Assembly (NCBI GenBank): GCA_026225945.1
Contig: JAMJFZ010000701.1
Location: 62,001 to 126,000 of the forward strand
Direction of reading: 5' to 3'
Length of the DNA stretch: 64,000 bases
Origin: Cricetomys ansorgei
Taxonomy: Eukaryota > Chordata > Mammalia > Rodentia > Nesomyidae
The first letter of the stretch is position 1; the number at the start of each line of letters is the position of its first letter. The position numbers were made by a program, and so were the translations under genes. The notes under the pieces were generated by a model. It was not told where the DNA came from and made no database searches. It worked only from the letters and a program-made list of their open reading frames with translations. This document shows positions 37,546 to 52,335 of the stretch, one piece after another.

Positions 37546-38622
37546 TGTGATTATGATAGCATATACTTACAATGTTGATCTGACACCATCATGATTATGA
37601 GGGCAGTTTCTTCTGAATATAATGCCATACCCTTCTTATTACAATGCTGATGTCACAGAATCCACATTAAGAAGTCATTTCTTTGCAGTTATCACATCAT
37701 TTCCTTCCAATTATGAAAATATGTCATATCCTCAAGGTGATGGTTGATGGTGTAATTTCCTTCCATTTTTCCAGAAATATTTTCCTTATTTTGATTTCCT
37801 TTCTTTATAGTGTTGAAGTCCCATCACAGTTGTGATGTCATTTTCTTACAATTGTGATGACAAATGTTTATATTCATGATGTCATAAAATCCACATTATG
37901 ATATCAGTCTTATAATGATCAGATAATTTGTTCCAATAATGAGGAACTTTTCTGGCATTAACTTTGTCACATCATCCAAATTATGATGTCTGTTCTGTTC
38001 AATCATGGTTTCTTCTATTTTTTATTATGGTGCCATATATTTACATCATCGACCTCAGGTCATCATGATTATGGTGTCCATTTCATCCAATGAGTATGGC
38101 ATATTCTTAAATTGATGTTAACACATCCCTCTATTTATGATGTGAGTTCATTTTCATTATGATATCACATATCACATGGATGATGTCACATTGTTGCTAT
38201 GCTGTCAATTTCTTCCCAAGAAGATGTCATCTTTTAGCACTGGTGATGTCATATAACCCAAATTATGATATCATATTCTTACAATTCTCAAATCATTGTC
38301 TTCAAATTTTGATATCACGTACTTGCATTGATAGTGTCATACCATCCCAAATATTACGTAAACTTCTCCCATTTATGATGTCATCTATAAATTGTGATGT
38401 GTATTTACATTTTTTGACCTTACTCCATCACAATTCTTATGCCAGTTTTTTCTAATTTTTATGACATATATTTTACATTGATGATGATGTCATGTTGTAC
38501 ACATTAAGATGCTCTATCCTTCATTCAATCACATTTTTCTTCTAATTGTGATAATGCAGGCTTAGGTTTTCAGTGTCACGTCATCAAAATTGTATCACAT
38601 ATTTACATTGTTGACGTCACAG
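37546..38622 (+). repeat. Minisatellite block B, unit 4
   Basis: Closer to unit 5 than to unit 2 (shared 'catcatcgacctca' and 'ccaatgagtat'). An intact tgacgtca lies at its right edge, 38612-38619, where other units have tgatgtca. Confidence 0.92.
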
Positions 38623-38967
38623 AAGACTGCAGTGATCAACAATGGCTCAAAATCTTCAATCCGCAAAGACATAAGGACCAACATATTGTGAAATATACAA
38701 TGTAGCGGTATGTTGATATGTGAGTTCACCTAGGACAACAAAGTGGCATAATGATAGATGAAATCCCTGCCAGACTTTAGCTGAGGGAACCACTGTCATT
38801 GCAAGCACCATGATGTACAGATGAAACCTGACTGTCACTGCTAAGGTGTTTTCATTGATACAGAATTCCTCAGGTGTTCTACTGATTGCACATGCAGAGC
38901 ATGACCAATCCCCCACATAAATCCAACACTTGCAGACACTACAAAACAACAAGACCTAGGCTGCCCC
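38623..38967 (+). other. Tail of unit 4
   Basis: Holds the longest minus open frame of the tails (98 codons, 38656-38952), with MVLAMTVVPSAKVW inside it. The frame reads through the donor-like 'cctag|gtgaac'. No homology recognised; the equivalent frame is broken in units 2, 3 and 5. Confidence 0.5.
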
Positions 38968-40370
38968 TCACCCAACAGTGCACAAATTATATTAAACATA
39001 ACTAAAAATTAATTTCCACAACTATAGACTAATGTAAAATATACAAACAAAACAACAACAACAACAAAACTACAAACCTACAACATCTCAACAGCTCGCT
39101 GCCTGTTGGCTGCATGACAGGGAATCATCAGAATTTTTCTGGGGTTGTCAGGAAACTTTTATGGTCTCACAGACAGTCACAACTGAACTGTGGTGTTTGG
39201 GTGTCTCTGATTCTTTTACTTGCTCTAGAGACATTTTACCTCCTACTGGTTTGACTCATGCAACCTTGATTTGAGTGTTTGTGCCTAGTCATATTATACT
39301 CTTTTATACTGTATTATGTTGATATCCTTGTGAAACCTGTTCTTTTCTGATGGGAAATAGAAGACCAGTGCATCTGTGAGGGCAGAGGGCATGCATATGT
39401 AGAAAGAAAAAAAACTGATGTCATGATGTATTATTGCACGAGAGAAGAATACAATAAAAAAAATGCTGAGAAGGTGCCACATTAGAGATAAACACCTACT
39501 TCATCAACCAAGGCTTAGTCTAAGAAATGAGTCCAAAATCTGATGAAGACATACCCAGTGGAGAACCTACATATTGTGGATACCTCAGAAGACCAAGGTT
39601 TCCATTCCATAGTGACAATTCATAGGAAACAAGAATTTCTCCACCAAAATTCTTTGATCAACGTATACACAACTGTAACCTGTGACAGCTGGCATTACTA
39701 CCTTTAGTTCAACTGCCAGATGTGAAATCAAGCTTTCAAGACTTGAGCAATGGCTTTATTTAAACCAACATATGTTGAAATGAAAGGTTGCAGCAGATAC
39801 TGATGTTGAGTAAAACAAAACAAAAACAAAAACAAAACCAAGAACCACAACATCTAAGCTTCTACATCCCTGCTGGCTGTATGACAGGGGATAATGAAAA
39901 TCTCATTGGTGTCATGAGGAAACCACTGTGATCTCATACACAATAACAAGGAAATAAACTTTCTATTGTCACACAGTTCCCACTTGCTCATGACATTTCA
40001 CTATAAACTTATTTACTTTTTCCAAAATCACAAGTCTAGCTTTGAGTTCTAACTCCTTTTTAGTTCTCTTACCAACAATTTAGGTAAAGTGGTTGATATA
40101 AAGCACACAAGTGAATGAAGGTATTACATTGCCAGTCTAGCAGATTCATAGATTCTTAGACGTATTTCAGGTATTCATGCTTTCATGTCACTAGACTGGG
40201 GATGAACACCAATCTGTGTTCTGCCTTCAGATACTTCCCACTCAAAAGGACACACATTCTCTTTAATATGCTCTTTTGAATAGCAGAACCAAAACCCAGT
40301 GGAAAGATGCAATGCAGTAGACGAATAGTGTTACAAATATCTCTTTCTGAACAAACACACGAAAACTGAG

Positions 40371-40372
<2 letters not shown>
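38968..40372 (+). other. Unit 5 head, 5' part: non-coding
   Basis: Unassigned sequence, more diverged from unit 1 than the heads of units 3, 4 and 6 are. The donor-like string of unit 1 near 620 is lost ('cctacatattg'). Confidence 0.6.
39192..39380 (-). mobile_element. Rodent L1 3'UTR-like fragment (antisense), unit 5
   Basis: Orthologous to the unit 2 copy by its 'ttgctctagagacatttt' variant. It is truncated at the same points as the rest. Confidence 0.45.

Positions 40373-40402
<30 letters not shown>
40373..40402 (+). repeat. (AC)15 microsatellite, unit 5
   Basis: Pure AC run of 30 bp, the shortest uninterrupted tract. Confidence 0.98.
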
Positions 40403-40404
<2 letters not shown>

Positions 40405-41450
40405 GATACTTAAGATGGCATACATGCTGACAAATATCCATGCTTCTATTGATTCACTAGCACAGGTACCAAGAAGAGATACTTAATTGTGGATTCCTCG
40501 AAAATTGCCAGTTTACCTTGGGAAAAGCTTTTCAAATGCAATCACGAAGTCTTCGACAATCTAAGGAAAGAACTGAAAAACCTGCTTCCTCACTATTGAT
40601 ATCTTTGGGAATGTCCAGAGAAAAAGACAACACTCTTGGTTCCTTCTAGGCATTCTTCCCACCACCACCCTCTTCTGTACAACCAGAATCCAAGACCTAT
40701 TGTACTGCTGAACACTGAATTGTATGCATTTTGGCCTGCTATGAATTCTCACCAGGAGCAGGCCATGTAATTCAATTGACTGATAAGGTGCTATTCACAC
40801 AGATGTCAGTCTATTTCAGTTAATATGCTAGACACAAGAATAGACAATTGTACTATCTGTAAAAAATACTTAGCTCTCTGATCCATTCTTTATAACCTGT
40901 ATCATTCTGAGCTTCTGTTGATGGTTGTGATTGCATGGGGCACACACCAAAGATCGATCATTGTTCCTTTTTTAAAAAAGGAGGGGAGAAGTAATAAATG
41001 TGCTATCCTAATAAATTACATACATGACACCATTTACCAAGTTTTCTGTACATTTTGAGGCTTGGCTTCCTTTCTAGGGGGAGTCCACAGTATGTATGTT
41101 TACTCACTACTTCATGGGAATTATAACATATATACCCTATCAATGATTACAATTAGCCAATGATTTTATATACTCAGTAACAAGGATGGACAATTATACT
41201 AATGAGAATACATGCTTCTGAACATTGTACAATCAGTGTCAACATGGGCTCCTCTTCAGAGTTTTGATTGCATGGGAATTCCACCATAGAACATTCTTTC
41301 TTTTTTAAGCTTTAAGGTGGCAAGAAGGAGAGGAGCTGAACTTCATCTACAACAGACAGCATATTCTCTCTGACCTCTGAACAATCCAAGTCTTGCATTC
41401 AAATCAGGGAACAACACATTATGAGTGATCATAGGCTAATTTGCGAGTTT
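40403..41450 (+). other. Unit 5 head, 3' part: non-coding
   Basis: Unassigned; perfect T6A6 palindrome at 40965-40982. A 66-codon + frame near 41421 is unique to this copy and has no support. Confidence 0.6.
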
Positions 41451-43234
41451 CTTGAGCCCCAGCCTCTAAAATGGGTTACAATACAGTCCTATGATACCCA
41501 ATCTTCTACTGTAATCAGGGAACAACTTGCCAAAAAGAATGAACACATGACAAGAAAATATGATAGCTCAAAGCATTTCTCAACCTGGATCCTTGTATTC
41601 ATCCTGTGGAACTTGACCTAGGTGGAGTTAAGTAACACCATTTAAACTGATTCAACGATTTCAGTAGTCATTTTTTGTACATAAGCCACACAAGCAATGA
41701 AACCTGAAAAAGCAAACTCTTTCAATTTCACTGATTTCTAATATCCTTTGATTCCTGCATGAAGATTTCCAGTTCTATAATTTTCACCTTGAATAATCAC
41801 ACATCATACAGCTTTTCGATGATACAAATCTTTTAGCTGTAAATGATTCCTAGTCTGCTAATCAAGCTACAGTACTCCCAACTCCTTATAATAATAATGG
41901 ATTTGAAGTTTTTCTTTCAAAAATATTGTCTGAAAGGTATATGGACTAAGAGTAACCATACAGCTCTTCTAATGGAAGAAATTTAAAATGAAAAAGAAAA
42001 ATAAGAAGGGGAGAATAAAACAAAATGAAAGATGAAGAAATAAATCTAATTAGGAGTGAATAATAAAGATAAAATAATAAAATAATAATATATAAAATAT
42101 ATATAATAAATAATATTTACTTATTAAATTGATAAAGGTATAAATTAAATGAATATATGAAATATAAATGTACGTAATAAAAATAAAAAATATATATAAA
42201 ATACGAAAATAACAATAACCTAATAAAGGTAAAAATAGGACATGAAAAGGAGGCATGGATGTAGAAAAGAAGAATTGAGGATGAATGGATAAGTTGAAAG
42301 TAGGACAGATGATTAGGAATGTTGTATTAAGTAGATAGTGGGGTATATGCCAAGAAATGTGCTATGAGTGTGTATAGAGCACAGAGAAGGAAGCTTGGAC
42401 ATTGATTGGGGTGTGCTAAATTTGGATCTCTCATTACTTCTGCTAGGAAAACGAGAAAGGGCCCACCAAGTTCTCCTTTGCCAAGCCCCATATGCACTCC
42501 TGGGTGACTACTGTTATGCATCCCTGCTAAATATGGCCATAATGGGCACATGGAACTGTGTTTTTATCTCTGATAGAACAAGAAATCTAGACCTCTGAAT
42601 GCCTCAGGAGATTGCACTTGTCACCAGAGTCACAATACTTCAAATTCCATAGGATATAAGGGACCAGTGACATGGTCTGAAGGAAGCAGACTACCCTAAC
42701 AGCAAGGCCTGAAAAGAAACCCAAAGGAAAGAAAGAAGTGTGTATATCACCAATATGATTCTGATTCATGGCAGTATTTCATCTGCAATATCATATGCTT
42801 TTAACCTAGGTCCATTTAATGTGCCCTCTGTAGAGAAAATTTTCCCAATTTTCTGCCTATTCAAAGACTCCTATGTGGCAACCCACCTACTTTTTTAGGC
42901 AATGCTGGAAAATGATATTATCCCCATGTTGTGTAAGTGGAATGGTCTTAGGGTTGAAGATTGTACAGGATTCTCATTTCCAAGGAATATAGACATTGTC
43001 TGGTAATATGTATCCACCTCAAAGAGAGAACTATTTGAAAAGTTAACTTGAATTCCATTATTAGCTGGATGAGCCTGAAGAAGTCTGAAGAAAAAGATCA
43101 TTGACACCGGAACCAAAGACAGAGAAAACATCCCAGAATGAAATCGCAAAATCCTGATTTGTACATGGTATACGACCCTCAGCTGTGATCATGGCCCCAT
43201 GTTTAACTGGCAAGGGATTTCAAGGGATTTCCAT
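41451..43234 (+). repeat. R1 copy of the internal duplication, unit 5
   Basis: Complete R1. The + frame seen in unit 2 is interrupted here by a stop in 'gacctctgaatgcc' near 42596, which argues against protein-level selection. Confidence 0.76.
41987..42238 (+). repeat. AT-rich low-complexity core of R1, unit 5
   Basis: A/T words with private substitutions ('aataacctaataaagg'), so it mutates quickly between units. Confidence 0.9.
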
Positions 43235-45235
43235 ACACCTTTAACTGATTAATATTAGGTCCCATACTACTCATTCTTCTACCTGTAAATAGGGAGTAGC
43301 TTGGCAAGGAGGCAAGCATGACATACCAAGGAGGAAAAAAGACGCCTGGAAGGCTTTCTCAAGTGCGATCACTTCATTCCTTCTTGGGATCTTGAAAAAG
43401 GTGGAGTAAAGTGACCAAAGATTAAAAATGGGTCATCTAGCCCAAGAAGCATTTTTTCTAGATAAGCCACATAAGCAGTGTAAGTGCACACAGGAAACTC
43501 TTCTGATTCACTGAATTTAAGGTCCATTGTATACCTTCATAGAGATCTCTGCTTCTCATCATTTTCACCATGAAGAAAGTCTTAAATGTCCGCTTACTAA
43601 AGCTAGCTGTGAAAGATGTCTAATCTACAGAAAAAGGCACAGTGCTCACAAAACCTTGTATTAGTTCTGGTTTCTTGCCTAAACATTATCTGACACATAA
43701 TTGGTCAATGATACAGCTATCCTAAGAGAGGACATTAAAAAAAATAAAAACAAAGAAAGCAAAGAGGAAAAAAGGCAAAGAAGAAAGAAAGAAGCAAAAA
43801 GAAACCAAACAGAGGGAGAAAAGAACATGAATAAGAAAAGAACAAAGGATAAATGATGGGAAGTAGATAGTCATCTACTCAGGAAAGAAAACAGGGTGAA
43901 TGGCAAGAAGGACAGGAAATTGGGAAGGTTTTACTTGTGCAGTTAGTGGTGGATATTCTCCTCTATAGAGTTAACTTCACGTGAAAAGAAATAATGAGAA
44001 AAGAAGAAATGTATGAGCAATGAAGTGAATACAAGTGTTGTGTTAAGATCAAAAAAGGGTGGTTTACTCTAATAATAGTACATTCTCAAAAATGATATTG
44101 AGTAATTACTATTTCTCGTACCTCAGGAAGGCTATTTCTTCCACGCCAACATTTCTTCCTTTCTGTAGATCTTTGTTTAAGACTGTGGTCTTCTGCTGTT
44201 TGATTTTGCCTATCTTTTCTTAGGATTTTCTAACTTCGGTTTAGGCTGTCATTCATTTCAACTTTTGTTAGAGTGGATAGAAGAATCAAGGTACATGGGA
44301 AGTTTTGGAGAGAACAAATAGAAGTGGAAAATATGATTATCTTAAAATCAGAAAATAAAAGAAAAAACAAACACTGAAGGGAAGAACTGTATGTTCCCAC
44401 CTGGATGAGCTTGGGCCAAAATAAGCAGAACATGTAGTGTTCCATAAATGAGTTATGGGTGACTGTGGAGAGCAGAGAAAGCACCTTGGGACAATGAATG
44501 GGGCTGTGCGAATTTGAGATATCTGTTTTCTGCTAGAAAGTCAGGAATGGAGCCCATCAACTCTCCCCCTTTCACAAGCCCCAAAAGTTAGACTGTTGTG
44601 TGAATAATGTTTTGCATCCCTGCTAAGCTTTGTTGTCTCTATGAGGCAAGAATTCTAGAACACCACTTACCTCAAGAAACTGCACTTTTCACCAGGGTAA
44701 CCAGGCCTTGGGCAGAATGAACAGTTGGGGTGTCCTCGAGGAAGCAAACTTCCCTGAATCCAAAGTAAAGTAGTGTTTGCATTACCATGACAATTCTGAT
44801 TTGGGGTAGCATTTCACCTGGAATGGAATAAGACATGCTGCTTATAACATAGGTCCACTTACTGGGACCTCTGCATAACTGCTTTCCACAAGAGTCCCAG
44901 ATGGGAAACCACTCACTATTTTAGGCAATTCTTCCAAGTGATGCTTTTCCCATCTTGGTAAATGGTCTTAGGGATGAAGATTGAGCAGGATCTCATTTTC
45001 AAGGATTAGATATACTGTCTAGTAAAATGGCATGTAAATCATAATTTATTACACATTATGAAAACTGAATGGATACCCATTCTTAGGTGGATGAGGAGAC
45101 AGGATCCTGAGGTATAATATCACTGACACTGGGCCAAAGTCACAGCTGAGATGCCCCTAGTGTGAAATAACAACTCCTGAATTGTACAGGGTGCAGTACT
45201 CGAAGCTGTGGTCTTGGCCCTATTTAATTTTGACA
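43235..45235 (+). repeat. R2 copy of the internal duplication, unit 5
   Basis: Complete R2, collinear with 13161-15190. An additional 'aactgaatgg' piece near 45065 is shared with unit 6 but missing from unit 2. Confidence 0.74.
43735..43860 (+). repeat. Purine-rich core of R2, unit 5
   Basis: A/G-rich stretch of about 125 bp; runs such as 'gaagaaagaaagaagc' could form triplex-prone DNA. Confidence 0.85.
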
Positions 45236-45640
45236 TACAAAGCAGTCAGTATTGCCTGGTGGTAATGACACAGTGAACTCTAACACCCAGAAAACATAAA
45301 TATTAGAAGTTTAAGGAGGCTATATTAGTGAAAACACTTACCTCATCCCCCAGAAACCATTCTATGAAATAACTATAGGTTGTGAGAACTAGTACACAAT
45401 GTCAAACTCATCTTGTCCTCGATACCTCAGATGCCTTCAGCTGTCTATACAATGTTTAAAACCTTGCAAGAGAAGATATCCACAGACTACAGCCTATATT
45501 ACCAGTGAACCTTGCCTTGGGTACTAGTGAGAGGTACAATTTAGCATCCAGGACTTGTGTCATAGTTTTATTGGAAACATCACCAAAGTAGAAATGCAGA
45601 AATTCACCAATGCAAAAATGTAGAAATAAAAGTTGTTACA
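45236..45640 (+). other. Linker P, unit 5
   Basis: Same unassigned linker as 15191-15579; nothing further recognised. Confidence 0.5.
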
Positions 45641-47395
45641 AGATATTTTGGAGTCATGCTAATACCCAAACATCACAAAGCTTCAAAAAGTAATAGAATT
45701 ATATACCCATTTCATTCTTCAACATAGTTGCAAATTAAGTTAAAAAAATACTCACAAAGCACATCCAAGAACACATTAAAAATATTATTCACCATGATTG
45801 AATAGCCTTGATCCCAGAGAAGATGGGATCGTTCAATATAAGAAAATAAGTCAATGTAATCCACTGCGTAAAAAAATTAATAGAAAAAAATTATATGATC
45901 TTCTCAGTACAATGTGAAAAAGCTTTTGATAATATCAACCAACCCTTCAAAATAAACCTTATGGAGAGATTGAGGATAAAAGGCCATACTGAAACATAAT
46001 AAAGGTAAGTAACAGCAATTCTACTGATAGCATCAAATTAAATAGAGGAAAATTAAAAGAAATTTCACTAAAATCAGAAGGAAGATTGGGCTGTTCCCTC
46101 CATTTATAAATATTGAATACAGTACTTAAAGTACTAGCAAGAACAATGAGACAAGAGAAGGAGATTAAGGGGATATGAATCCACAAGGAAACAGTCAAAG
46201 TATCCTTATATGCAGATGAGATATTATATATAAATGACCTCAAAAACTGGATCAGGGAACTCCTATAGCTGGAAAACAACTTCACTGAAATGGATGGCTA
46301 CAAGATAAACTAAAAAAAAATCTGTAGCCCTCCTATATACAAATGACAAATAGAAAGAGAAAGAAATAAGAGAAAAAATACTCTTCACAATAGATAGAAA
46401 TAACATAAGGTATCTTTGGCAACTCTAACCAAGCAAGGGAAAGACTTGAATGACAAAATCTTTATGTCCTTGAAGAGGGAATTTGAAGATCTCATAAGAT
46501 GGAAAGAAATCTCATGCTCCTGAGTTGGTAAAATTAACATAGTAAAAATGGACACTGTACTAAAAATAATCTAAGGACTCAATGAAATCCCTATCAAAAT
46601 CCCAATATACTTCTTTAGAGACATTAAAAGGGCAATACACTACTTCATATGTAGAAATAAAAAACTTTGGATACCTAAAAAAATCCTGAAAAAAAAAGAA
46701 CTTCAAGGGTTATCAAGGTGCCTGATCTTAATCTGTACTACAGAGCCATAGTAATAAAAACTTCATGGTATTGGCACAAAAACAGACATGATGACCAATG
46801 GAACAAAATAAAGGATACAGATATATATCCACACACCTAAGGATACCCTTATAAAGAAGCTAGAAAAAATACAATGACAAAAGGGAAGCAACTTTAACAA
46901 ATGGTGTTTGTGTAATTGGATGTCTGAGATAGAAGAATGCAAATGGATCCATATCTATTACTGAGTACAAACCTCAAGTCCAAATGGATCTAATTTCTCA
47001 ATATAAAAACAGATATACTGAATCCGATTGACGAGATAGTAGGGAATAGCCTTGAGAGCAGTGGCACTGGAGGCAACTTTTTTAATAGAACACTGAAAGG
47101 TCAGGAACAATGATCAAAGATTAATAAGAGGACCTCATGAAACTGAAAAGCTTTTGTAAGGAAAATGACATTGTCAACAGGGCAAAACAGAAGCCTACAG
47201 AATGGGAAGATATTGACCAACTCCACTTCCAATAGAGAGTTAACATACAAAATAAATAAAAAAGCAAGAATCTACATGTCAACAAAACAAATAACCCAAT
47301 TAAAAATGGCGTGCCTATCTAAACAAAGAATTCACAAAAGAGGAACCTCAAATGGCTGAGAAACACTTAAAGAAATGTCCAACATCTTTATGTAT
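45641..47395 (+). mobile_element. Truncated LINE-1 ORF2 fragment, unit 5
   Basis: Same ends as the unit 2 fragment, so the element was in place before the array expanded. The RT signature reads YADE near 46208-46219, and stops are numerous. The C-terminal MAEKHLKK is readable near 47352, but the following codons are altered ('tgtccaaca'). Confidence 0.88.
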
Positions 47396-47948
47396 CTGGG
47401 ATGGCTCTCTAGGGGCAATCAGCTACTGAGTATATCAGACAGTTTGTGTGGGTGTGGCTTGTAGGAAGGTTGAAGGGGTTCAAGGTAGAGGTTAGAGCAG
47501 AGATAGGGTTAGGAATGCTTGTTAGGCTCAGGACTTGTGAAGCATAGACCATGGGGTCTTCAATGACACTGCAATGAGACACTTTCCTCCATTCTGTGTG
47601 CTAGGAGGTTTAGAAAATGCTTCCTCATTCCAAAGGAATGCTCCAGAAACACATGACAATCTGTAACACAGCAGAGAGGACTCAGAAACAAAAAAATAGA
47701 CTTTTGGGCCAGGGACTGGAATTTGTCCCTTTGTGACCAAGCAAGGACATTCAGACTTGGACCTGCCCAGAAATCCTGCTGCAGTCTACTCTACTCCACA
47801 CACAAAGGTGATCACTAAAGCTGCCACGACAGACCTGGTTGTCATGACAGAGTGACCATGGCCACAACCAAGCATTTAGGTACAGGATTCCTGACAAGAA
47901 GGCTCTCCTAGGCTCACATTTGACACATACACATTCAAGGGATGTGTG
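47396..47948 (+). other. Segment S, unit 5
   Basis: Collinear with 17353-17901. The minus frame is shortened by the 'aaaaaata' run at 47690-47698, a frameshift relative to units 2 and 6. Confidence 0.55.
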
Positions 47949-50900
47949 TTCCTTCCAGTTATTATGTCATACATTGGCATTGATGGTGTCACATCAACTT
48001 ATTTATGATATCAGTTTATTTTGATTAGGATATCATATTTTACATTGATATTTTTACTTAATATCAAGTATGACGTCTGTTCCTGGCAATTATAGCATCA
48101 CATCCTTACAACTGGTCAACCAAAACTGATATCACATCCTTCTTTTGATGATCACATACATTTACACATTACATTGTGGTTGTTGCATCATCATAATAAT
48201 GATGTAATTTTCTTCCCACTTTGATACCATATTGATATTTTGATGTCACATCATGCAAATTATGGTTTCATGCCCTTCCAAGTATGTTGTCATGTCACTC
48301 CAATTATGATGTATTATACTCATATTATTGTTTTCACATCCACTAGGTTTTGGTGTTATTTTGTTCCACTTATGTAGTCATAAATTTCTATTGATGGTGC
48401 CACATAATGCCAATTATGGAGTGACATGCTTCCTATTGTGATATGTCACATGTTTCCTATGCTCCCTTTCAATTGTGTGGTCACAAATTATGTTGAAGTT
48501 ATCACATCTTCACGATTATGATGTCCTTCCAAATATCCTGTCATATACTACTTGTTGTGATGTCATATATTTACATTGTTGATATCACATCATAACAATT
48601 ACAATGTCAGTTTTTTTTCAATTTTGCTGTCCTATAGGTACATTGATGATATTGCATTATCTCAACTATGCTGTCATGTCCTTCCAATATTCATGTATTC
48701 TGTAATAATATAATGTCATATATTTACCTTGCTGTCACATCATCATGATTATGTGGTTGTTTTCCATAAATTATGATGTCATTTATTTACATTATTTTGC
48801 TACATAATCCTAATTATAATATCATATCCTTCCAATAAGCACATCTTTTCCTTTCAGTTATGTCAGACATTTTGGTTGATAGTGTTATATCGTCACAATT
48901 ATGATGCCAAATATTTCAAATTATGCTGTTACATACTTAATGTTATTATATCATACATTTTCTTCCCTTTACTATGGCCTATATTTTCATTGATATGATT
49001 TTATCACATCTCCCCATGTATGTAACTTTCTGTTTGTTAAGTTACATATTTTCACTGTTGATGTCACATTATCACAATTATGATGCTAGTTTCTTCACAT
49101 TATATTACATACTGACATAGATGATGTCACATAACCCAAATTATGTTGCATATCTTTCTAAATATCACATCATTTCCTTCCAAATGTGATATAACACACT
49201 TACCTTATTAATGTCACATCCTCCCAATTATGTAATCAGTTCCTTCCAATTATGCTGCCATACCCTTTTTTATTTTTTCATATGTTTACATTGATGATAT
49301 CATTGCAATTGTGATGTTGGCTTCTTTCAATTATGGTGTCATATATTGACAGTGATGATGGTACATAATCCATATTATTCTGCCAATTATCACATCATTT
49401 TCCTTCCAATTGTGGTCGAACATCCTTAACAATGATGGTGTCACCTCTCAATAATGATGGCAGTTCTTTCCATTTATGCTGTCATATATTTTATTATGAT
49501 GTCATATATTTACATTATTGACATCACATCATCTTAATTATCGTATCAGTTTATTCCAATTATGTTGTCATATATTGATATTGAAGATATCACATCATGC
49601 CAATTTGATGTAAATTCCTTCCAAATTTAATGTCACATCCTTATTGGGATGTTATATATTTACATTGTTGATGTAACCTTATCACAATCATGGTGTCAGT
49701 TTCTACCAATTACGGTGTCATATAGTTACACTGTCAGTGACACTTAATTCCAATTATCATTTCATATCCTCCAATTATCACATCATTTCCTACCAAGTGA
49801 GATGTCACAAACTTGCATTGATTGTGTCACATAATTATCTTGTGAGTTCCCTCATATTATGCTGTCATTTCTTATTATGATACCATGTATTTATATTGTG
49901 TGCATAACATCATATTGATTGTGATGTGATTTATTCTAATAAGGTGTCCTGTATTTACATGGTTGATGTCATATCATGATTATGATGTCAGTTTCATCCA
50001 ATTATGGTGACATATGTACACTGAGTATACTATTATAATCCGTGTTTTTTTATCCTTACAACATCACATCAGTTCCTTCCAATTGTGATGTCACCACATC
50101 ATATTGATGGTGTCACATCATCCAAATTATGATGTCTGTTCTTCCAAATTTTGCTGCCAAATCATTCATATTATGATATCATATATATACATTGTTGTTT
50201 GTCCTTACAATTATGATGTTGTTTCCTTATAATTTTATCATACAGCTCATATTATGATGACTTATATTTACATAGCTGTTGTCACATCATCCCAATTATG
50301 ATGTCAATATCTTCCAATTATGATGTCATATATTTACAACATTCATGTCAAAATTGTTGTCAGTTTCTTCCAATTGTGATATCTTTAATGTCATTGATAA
50401 TGTAACATAATCCACATTATGATGTCCTATCCTCCAACTATCATGTCATATTCTTCAAATTGTGATGTCTCAGATCAACTTTGATAGTGTCATGTCATCA
50501 CAATTATGATGAAAGTTCCCTCATTCTTATGATGTCATAAATTTACATTGTTTATGCCATATGCTGATTATGCTTTCACATTCTTCATTATCTCAGGTTA
50601 TATATTTATACTGTTGAAGCAATATTTTGATTATGATGTTCACTTCTTCCAATTATGTTTTCAATTTCCTATTCTGATGTCATCTATTAATGTCATTGAG
50701 GTCACATTATCATAATTATGATGTCAGTCATTCCTATTATGCCTATTATGCCTTAATTTTTGATGACATATAGTTACGTAGTTGATGTCACATCATCATG
50801 ATTGTGATGAGAGTTTCCTCAAATTATGAGATCATATATTGACATTGATAATTCCACATAGTTCCTATTATCTCAGTACCTTCAAAATTCAATAGCATTC

Positions 50901-52335
50901 TTCTGTTCAGACATATATAGATTTTTTATGCCATATTTTTGTCACTTTCTTCTAATTATAATGTCATATTGATGGTGAATATCATATCAATTATGGGATA
51001 AGTTCCTTGCAAATATGCTGTGATGTCCTTTTTATTACTATTTTATATTTACCCTCTTGATATTACAAATTTGCAATTATGTCAGTTCCTTTCATTTATG
51101 ATGAGATATATATTTACTTTGATGATGTTACATAATCCACATTATCATGACATGTCCCTCCAATTATCAGGTGACTTGGTTCCAATTTTGATGTCACATT
51201 CTTACATAGATACGGTGGTATAACATCCCAATTAAGCTGTCAGTTCCTTCCAAATATAATGTCATATCATTCTCATTATGTTGGTATATATTTGTGTTAT
51301 TTATTGCACGTCATATTATGATGGTGTCACATTATACTAATTATGTTGGCATGTCTCTCTAATTATCACATTATTTCTTTCTAACTATGATATCACATAC
51401 ATAATTTAATAGTGTTATATTATCTCGATTATGCTCTCACATCCTTATATTAATTGTGGCACATCATCTCAATTATGTCTGCTTCTTTGAATTATAATGA
51501 GGTGTATTTACACTGATGATATCAAATCACCTTAATTATGATGTCAATACCTTACAAATATAGCATGTCCTTCTTGTGATGTCATATATTTACATTCATG
51601 CCACATAATTAGCATATGATATGAAATCCTTATGATCATATACTTTTCTTGCAATTGTGATGTTGAATATTTATATTGATGGTGGCATGTCACCTCAATT
51701 ATTATATCAGTTTCATCCAATTATTTTGTTATGTGCTTATGATATCATATATTTACATTATTAACACATCATCTTCTGATGTCAGTTTTTTCAAATTGTG
51801 ATGTCATTTATTGACACTGATAATCTCCCATAAACCTGATTTTGATGTCAGTTATTTTCAAATATGATGTCATACATTTACATTGTTTATTCCACAGTAT
51901 CATTTATGATGTCAGTTTCTTCTAATTATGATGAACATTGGTGATGATACATAACCCAAATTAAGTCACATTCTTCCAATTATCATATTTCCTTTCAATT
52001 ATGATGCCACATCCTCAGGTTTATGGTTATACTTCACCCCTATCATGATGTCAGTTCTGTCCATTCATGCTGTGATAACCTTCTTACTAGGATATCATTT
52101 ATTTACATTGTTGATGTCACATCATCACAAATATGATGTCATTTCTTTTAATTATGATGGCATATATTTACATTAATGATGATGTCATATAATACACATT
52201 ATGATGTCATATACTTCCAATCATCAGGTGATTTCATTCCAATTATGATGACAAATCCTGACTGATTGCATCACAGCATCCCACTCATGATGTCAGTTCC
52301 ATTCAATTATGCTGTCGTAACCTTCTGTGATGATT
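47949..52335 (+). repeat. Minisatellite block A, unit 5 (4.4 kb)
   Basis: Full-length array, collinear with unit 2 monomer by monomer over long stretches, so the array was already irregular before duplication. The right third is almost identical to unit 4. Confidence 0.95.

Larger units (their letters stand above)
30170..38967 (+). repeat. Segmental duplication unit 4 (short form, 8.8 kb, mosaic)
   Basis: It carries the same R1/minisatellite A fusion as unit 1 (junction near 33894), so the two share a deleted ancestor. Downstream, diagnostic variants change partner: unit-1-like to about 35058, unit-5-like from about 35086 to 36475, unit-2-like from about 36504 to 37490, then unit-5-like in block B. 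A private deletion of about 110 bp lies at about 37377. Confidence 0.9.
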